From the NCBI GenBank assembly GCA_022225965.2, contig JAKJXP020000110.1, positions 62,001 through 126,000 of the forward strand: a stretch of DNA of 64,000 nt, written 5' to 3'. Under the pieces are notes generated by a model that saw only the letters and a list, made by a program, of their open reading frames with translations, had not been told where the DNA came from and did no database searches. Positions 59,309 to 64,000 of the stretch are shown here, piece by piece. Source of the DNA: Diatrype stigma. Its lineage: Eukaryota > Ascomycota > Sordariomycetes > Xylariales > Diatrypaceae. Position 1 is the stretch's first letter, and every line of letters begins with the position of its first letter. The translations under genes were made by a program, and so were the position numbers.

Positions 59309-60122
59309 TTTCATGAGTATCCCACAGTAGTGTTATGTCCGGACTACTACTACTTTGATAGTCGGTGTGAAGCTTGGTGGTAGGCTCTACCTAGATGCTA
59401 GTTTTGCAGTTGCGAACCCTACCCCTTTCTTGGATTAGTAACTTCTTGGATCAGTGGCTTGGCTTCATAGAAGTCGATCTATCTTGAACTCTTCAGATGA
59501 CAGGACGTAGCGCTTTGTAACCCATGTCAGTACTTACAGTGCTCACTACGTAAGTCTCATGCGGCGTGTAGACGAGGTTGGTTCTCTCTTTCTTGTCCTA
59601 GGGTCCAGGAACCCTTAGTATACTACAAAGAGTAGGGATTTGGTTGGTATTTAGTTCTAACTATAGATATTCAGATCTATGAACAATCAAGCATTTCTAG
59701 CAAGACTCGTCGCCTTTTATTGACCTGGCTCCTTGGGAAGTACAAAGGGCAGTTCTGTTTCGTTTCGTGATACGATCCATGGGAAGGAAAGGGCTTTATG
59801 ATAGGAAGCCTCACGAGTCGATCACTCATTGCAATCTCAATCGTTGACATCAGGCTTGCACCCGGTACCTATACCTAGGCATACACTAACTATACCAAAG
59901 GACACTGTGTTACCCATCCGTGAGTACATACTTGAGTACCTGACCTGTCGCTTAGTGATTCTTACTGCCCAGAAAGCGGGAGATATGATATACAAGCGAG
60001 CGATGTGAGACTTGCCACGTGATATGATAGGATGAGATTCAGTGGTACGTTCTCAAAGGAGCCGAGGTAGTTACTCGTCTTCTCTTGCTAATGGAGTTAA
60101 GACCTACTAGGAGCGGAGCGAA
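59309..60122. other. Intergenic region, no gene seen
   Basis: About 0.8 kb of 3' UTR and upstream sequence. Nothing recognised. Confidence 0.6.
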
Positions 60123-60152
60123 ATGAAATTAAAAGTAAAGAATCAAGATATA

Positions 60153-60566
60153 ATGAGCCACTTGCCCGAACCCAGCGACGTCCTCGTCATCATCATCGGC
60201 GCAGGGATCAGCGGCCTCCTCGCCGCCCAGTCCCTGCGCAAGCTCGGAGTTCCGTTCCGCATCTTCGAGCGCGACGCCGACTTCTCCGGCGGCGGCGGCT
60301 CGCGGGGTCTCGGCTGGGGCCTCACCCTGCACTGGTCGCTGCCGGCCCTGCGTGCGCTGCTGCCCGAAGAGATCGTGGGAAGGCTGCCCGAGGCCTACGT
60401 CGACCGGGCGGCCACAGTGGAGAGGGGCCTGGTCTCCGCCTTCCCCTTCTACGACTTGAGCACGGGCGAGCTGAAGGCTTCGACGCCGGCGGCGCCGGAG
60501 TCGGAGAGGATCAGGGTCAATCGCGATAGGTTGAGGCGACTACTTGGTACTGACATTGATATACAG
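60153..60566 (+). pseudogene. FAD-dependent monooxygenase, N-terminal fragment only
   Basis: The first 138 residues of a class A flavin monooxygenase of the salicylate-hydroxylase type. The start is at 60153 (MSHLPEPSDVL) or 30 nt upstream. The FAD-binding GAGISGLLAAQSLRKLG motif is intact and is followed by FRIFERDADF, GLGWGLTLHWSLPALRALLP and the conserved arginine helix RIRVNRDRLRRLLGTDIDIQ. At that point there is a GTAAAG donor at 60567, exactly where related genes carry an intron, but no later monooxygenase sequence (the GD-motif or the C-terminal domain) can be found in the next 3 kb on either strand. The putative intron begins with a 28-base C run. I conclude that the gene is truncated, or that its 3' part was displaced. 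Confidence 0.75.
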
Positions 60567-61792
60567 GTAAAGGGCCATGCCATTAGATCCCCCCTCCTCC
60601 CCCCCCCCCCCCCCCCCCCCCCCCCTCACTCATCGGCGGACAATGGACAACGGCTTTCGGGCAACCCTACCCTATCACTCGCACCTCTTGATATCTCGGT
60701 GCCAAAGTAGACAGCAGGATGCAAGTGATCAGTGATCGACTCTCGCCATAGTGGGGGCGAGATGGAACTAGTATGCCCCGGAGATCTATGTACAGATGCA
60801 GGGTATATCCGTCAGTATACTTCTGGGCGAACAAGAGAGTGATTACGTGATTGGAAAGGATCAGATATCAATGTAGACATGGATTGATCTCGGGAGTGAG
60901 AGGTGCAAATCAACATGATATTGTCCAGGTTGTCTGTGAAAAGGTCGGCCACATCTGCTGGGATCACACTATTTATTCTCACTAAGTTATGGCTTGCTGT
61001 AGCTAGGATTTCACAACCGGGGAGCTGGCCTCAGTCTGCAGTGAGATCGTGAGGACTATAAGTGGTCGCATCGGGCTCCGAAAATATCGCCCTGGCCTGG
61101 ACCTATCCAAGAGCCCAGGAACCTCAGCTTCAGCTCTACTCAGCTTCGCGCGTTGGCCTCCGCTATGTTCGACGAAGCCTCTGGTAAGTGTCCCGAAGGG
61201 ATATATCTGGCTAGATACAAGCCGGTCGGGCAGGCACTATTGGCGTATGCTAACCTCCTCGCCACTTCTATGGCAGAAGCTGGGCATACATTGAGCAAGA
61301 ATGAACATGGCGTCGGAATGGTAGGGCTCCCCTCGATGCAGTCTGAGACCAGTTCGTATCTAATTTGAAAGGGTACAGCTCCTTCGTGAAGGATAAAGTC
61401 CATCGGAAACTCAAAGTTACATCCGATCGTTGGAGAGATGATGTTCTCTTGGTGTACAAGTCTCGATATGTGATTGTTGCCAGTGAAGGCGGCTGGCTGG
61501 CTTGAGGGGGGGATAGCCGTGCTCGAAGAGAATACCAGCATCAAAGACCAGCCAGAACTGACGTGTGACCAACTCTGATTGTAAACCTTGGTAGCGGGCT
61601 TACCTGGGCTGGAAGCCAAGCAATCGTGATGTCACAAACTGTAGCTCAAGTTCTTGAGAAAACAGGCTTACAAGTTCTATAGACATTCCGCAAAGAGGAA
61701 GAAGGCAACGCCGTGTATGAGAGACGGACCCGACCCTTATGGCGATGAGTTTGCCGCTCCACTACGTTCTTTTCTCGAGATTGGCCGTGTAG
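60567..61792. other. Unassigned sequence between the two broken genes
   Basis: Starts with the poly-C run. It contains frames at 61049-61294 and 61153-61368 (+) and 61140-61619 (-) with no recognisable domain. It may include decayed N-terminal sequence of the glycosyltransferase or an insertion that separated the monooxygenase from its 3' part. Confidence 0.45.
60599..60626. repeat. 28-base poly-C tract
   Basis: Uninterrupted C run just downstream of the monooxygenase donor site. It is likely to be length-unstable and may also be a sequencing weak point. Confidence 0.95.
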
Positions 61793-62239
61793 AAATGGAG
61801 TCATTGGTTGGCTGCTGATCCCACCTCGCTGCTGGAAAGAGGTCATACTGTTGTCTCTGTTCACCATGGCGGTGCAGGGTGTTATCATGAGGGTATATGG
61901 TACGTTACTACATGCTATGTTCAACAATTATTGTATCCTGCCTAGCCTATCTCAAATAGAGCTGGCGTACCCCAAATTGTTCTACCACCGTGCTTCCATC
62001 TATACAATATCGCCCAGGTAGCGGAAGATGCTGGTTTGGGGTCTGGGGCTGCAAAAAGCTCGTATGGGACAACCCAGTGCCTTGAAGATGCATTTCTTAA
62101 AGCCATTCGTGATGGCAAGGCTGCCACGACTTTACAGGAGAGGGCCAGGCAGTCAGGCATGTTTGTCTACAGTACCGACGTAGGTCATTATGTCGCGGCA
62201 TTGGAGATTGCAAAACCAGCTGCTTCTCGAAGCAAATAG
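61793..62239 (+). pseudogene. GT1/GT28-type glycosyltransferase, C-terminal remnant
   Basis: Reads the acceptor end of a UDP-sugar glycosyltransferase: VSVHHGGAGCYHEGI, a 59-nt intron-like gap (61900-61959, GTACGT donor, AATAG acceptor), then AGVPQIVLPPCFHLYNIAQV, EDAGLGSGAAKSSYGT and a final helix, stop at 62237-62239. The HHGGAG motif is the nucleotide-diphosphate binding signature of the sterol/macrolide glucosyltransferase group. Splicing at these sites joins TG to A, giving a TGA stop where relatives have Trp. The frame is also closed upstream by TAG at 61790-61792, and no N-terminal half is recognisable. An alternative donor (61892) with an AGAG acceptor would avoid the stop by deleting three residues. 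It is most likely a pseudogene. Confidence 0.65.
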
Positions 62240-63397
62240 TTGATTAGTCCTAGATTCGTAGGCGTAATCTTCCTGAATTGCCCTAGAGCGCATGGCTGAG
62301 TGTCACAAAGGATGAAACTTCACGAGCAGAAAACGGTCGTATAATGACCCCAGAAGATAGTCTGGCTACGCAATCACTGGCGAGTGTCTAGGCTTCGCAC
62401 ACTGGCCAGAAGTGTCACCTGAACTTGTCCGTATCTGCAGGCCACAGACTGGTAACAGCAATACAGGGCGTATTTCACGCCTCGCGCTCACTTCGCAACT
62501 TCTCGAGAAGATACCCTCGAAGGGATGCCGTAAGTGGGACACTCCTAACCCCTTAGATTCGGTGAGGCAAGCTAGAAAAGAATTTCACGCGTACCTCGAA
62601 TGCCCCCATCGTCAAGTTGACTTCACATTATGGGCAATCAATCATGGTTCATGGCATGTTACGCCGGAGCCAGGCACCGGTGTCAGAGTTAACGATAGGG
62701 CAGTGTGTATGTAAGGGATCTCCATGACGTCCATCGTATTGGCATCATTATCTGGAAAGGGGCCGAGCTACAGGACTGCAGCTTCTGGTCAAATAAGGGA
62801 AACCTGATGGACGGGTCGGTCGGTAAAATCATGCTCAGTTTACACGCCCTATCCCAATAAGAGATCCATGCCCAAGCAGTCATCCGAGGAAGCCAGCAAC
62901 ACAGTCATAGGTAGTCATAAACTCGCTCTACGCCACATCCATTCCCAACACCCACTCTGTGGAACACGAAGGACAAGCTACAGATGCCGGTAGGTTTTAC
63001 CGTGCTGACCCGGTCAGGCAAATTCGACGCAACATACTCAGGCTGGACATACTCAAGTATCCAATAGAGCTCACCCAGCAAGGTCAACTCCATGTTTCCA
63101 TTCCAACGCCGAGGTAATATGCCGTGACGGGTCCCAGTTTGCTTCGTTCAAAGCCACAGCGATGGATAACCCATTCTCCACCGGTCCATCGTACCCGAAA
63201 AGCATGACCTAGGCATGGAGAATATATATACAATGGCATGTCGGGGGCAAGACGTAGATCGACCCAAATTCCATCGACCCTTTTCTTTACCAACAGCGCA
63301 GATACATCCCGTCATACCTACCTCTAATGCTGGGTATCACCCCATAGCTAACATCCTTTCTTCCTCACACCAAGTGCAACACTCGCCGTCGACTGCA
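62240..63397. other. Unassigned region
   Basis: About 1.2 kb. Two minus-strand frames (63084-63293 and 62905-63093) lie end to end in different frames and have protein-like composition, such as LYIYSPCLGHAFRVRWTGGE, but no recognised family. A plus-strand frame 62412-62714 is likewise unrecognised. They may be remnants of one more broken gene. Confidence 0.4.
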
Positions 63398-64000
63398 ATG
63401 ACGATGACGACAGCAACGCCTCGTGAACTACGCCCTATAAAATTCCGCACAAGAGCCCGGGCGTCCCTCTCGGTGCTCCAGACGGCCGCCTCGGAGATAT
63501 TGGCAATCTTCAAGTCCTCAGCAGCTACAAAGACCCCACCCTCGTCGCTTGACTCTCGGACGCCACGGAGCACCACTCCTACTGCTGCTGCTGCTGCTTC
63601 TTCTACAGAGAAGTCCGAGCGGGTCTCCAAGTTCGGCAGGATCGTCGGTTTTGCAAGACGCAAAATCGTGTCCTCCAAAGACGGAGACAAAAGGAAAGGC
63701 AAAGCCATAGCTCTAGTCCCAGCCCCTGGCCCAGCTCCAGCTCCAGCTCCAGCTCCATCCCCAGCAGCCCTCCCCACCCGGCCACCAACCCCCGTTCCCC
63801 TTCCCGCGCAGGCTCTCCACCAGCTGCACGCCCGCCGTCCTCCGCGATGGCAAGCCGAAGCCCCAGCGGCAGCGGAATATCCCCCATGTCTCTGATGGCC
63901 GTAGGGGCAGCAGCGCGGGCTCCGACAACAACAACAACAACAACTCCAACAACAACCACGACGACGGGCACGACGGGAGTGCAGGTGATGGTGACGAGCT
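63398..64000 (+). CDS. Unrecognised Ala/Pro/Ser-rich protein, 3' partial
   Basis: Frame starting at 63398 (MTMTTATPRELRPIKFRTRA) with an orderly N-terminal helix (LSVLQTAASEILAIFKSSA), a basic segment (KFGRIVGFARRKIVSSKDG) and then a Pro-Ala repeat (PAPAPAPAPSPA). The frame ends at 63895, but a CGCAG acceptor-like site at about 63811 would switch to other open frames that run to the window edge through a CAA-repeat (poly-Asn or poly-Thr depending on frame). The 3' structure cannot be settled from this window. No domain is recognised. The upstream in-frame ATG at 63215 is less likely because the added sequence shows no structure. Confidence 0.45.

Noticed and set aside
61140..61619. 159-codon minus-strand frame
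   Set aside because: No recognisable domain or splice context, and it lies between two decayed plus-strand genes.

Overview
The window is nuclear DNA of a filamentous ascomycete, most likely a Sordariomycete. The evidence is short introns (about 50-220 nt) with GT..AG ends and CTAAC-type branch points, and readable orthologues of APC8/Cdc23, SCAP, JMJD7, GDPase Gda1, Rab7/Ypt7 and a fungus-type kinesin-3. Coding exons are GC-rich and intergenic DNA is more balanced, full of short TACCTA/TAGGTA strings. I saw no rRNA, tRNA, CRISPR array or intact transposon. The exon models were built by hand from splice consensus, reading phase and family similarity; no search was run.

Layout. 1-2.2 kb: 3' part of APC8/Cdc23 (+). 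2.2-6.6 kb: non-coding. 6.6-7.4 kb: GPI-type wall protein with Tyr-Pro-Thr repeats (-). 7.4-13.8 kb: gene-poor. 13.8-14.3 kb: small secreted protein of the fungal 'DNase1' group (+). 14.3-17.8 kb: gene-poor. 17.8-19.3 kb: helical N-domain plus ubiquitin-like-domain protein (-). 21.2-25.0 kb: SCAP sterol sensor (-). 26.8-28.3 kb: JMJD7-type JmjC hydroxylase (+). 28.6-30.7 kb: short kinesin-3 (-). 31.6-33.4 kb: Golgi GDPase (-). 34.8-36.7 kb: PPPDE-thioredoxin-PUL fusion (+). 37.5-39.3 kb: AAA-lid/Mg-chelatase-like protein (-). 40.0-40.7 kb: small, probably mitochondrial protein (-). 42.5-43.6 kb: Ypt7 (+). 44.5-46.3 kb: SLC35F-like transporter (+). 47.8-48.9 kb: haem-oxygenase-like protein (+). 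49.7-51.5 kb: Lys-rich nuclear-looking protein followed, in the same frame, by a multispanning membrane protein (+). 53.1-54.8 kb: one-pass Ser/Thr-rich surface protein (+). 55.1-56.2 kb: NmrA-like reductase (-). 57.6-59.3 kb: protein built of repeated WFG modules (+). 60.1-62.2 kb: truncated FAD monooxygenase and broken glycosyltransferase. 63.4-64.0 kb: 5' part of an unrecognised gene (+).

The first 49 kb is mostly single-copy housekeeping genes (cell cycle, sterol/oxygen sensing, Golgi glycosylation, vacuole traffic, microtubule transport). The last 14 kb is accessory in character. No operon-like pathway is evident. The observations I would follow first are the modular exon duplication at 57.6 kb, the stop-separated in-frame gene pair at 49.7-51.5 kb, and the broken monooxygenase/glycosyltransferase locus at 60-62 kb.
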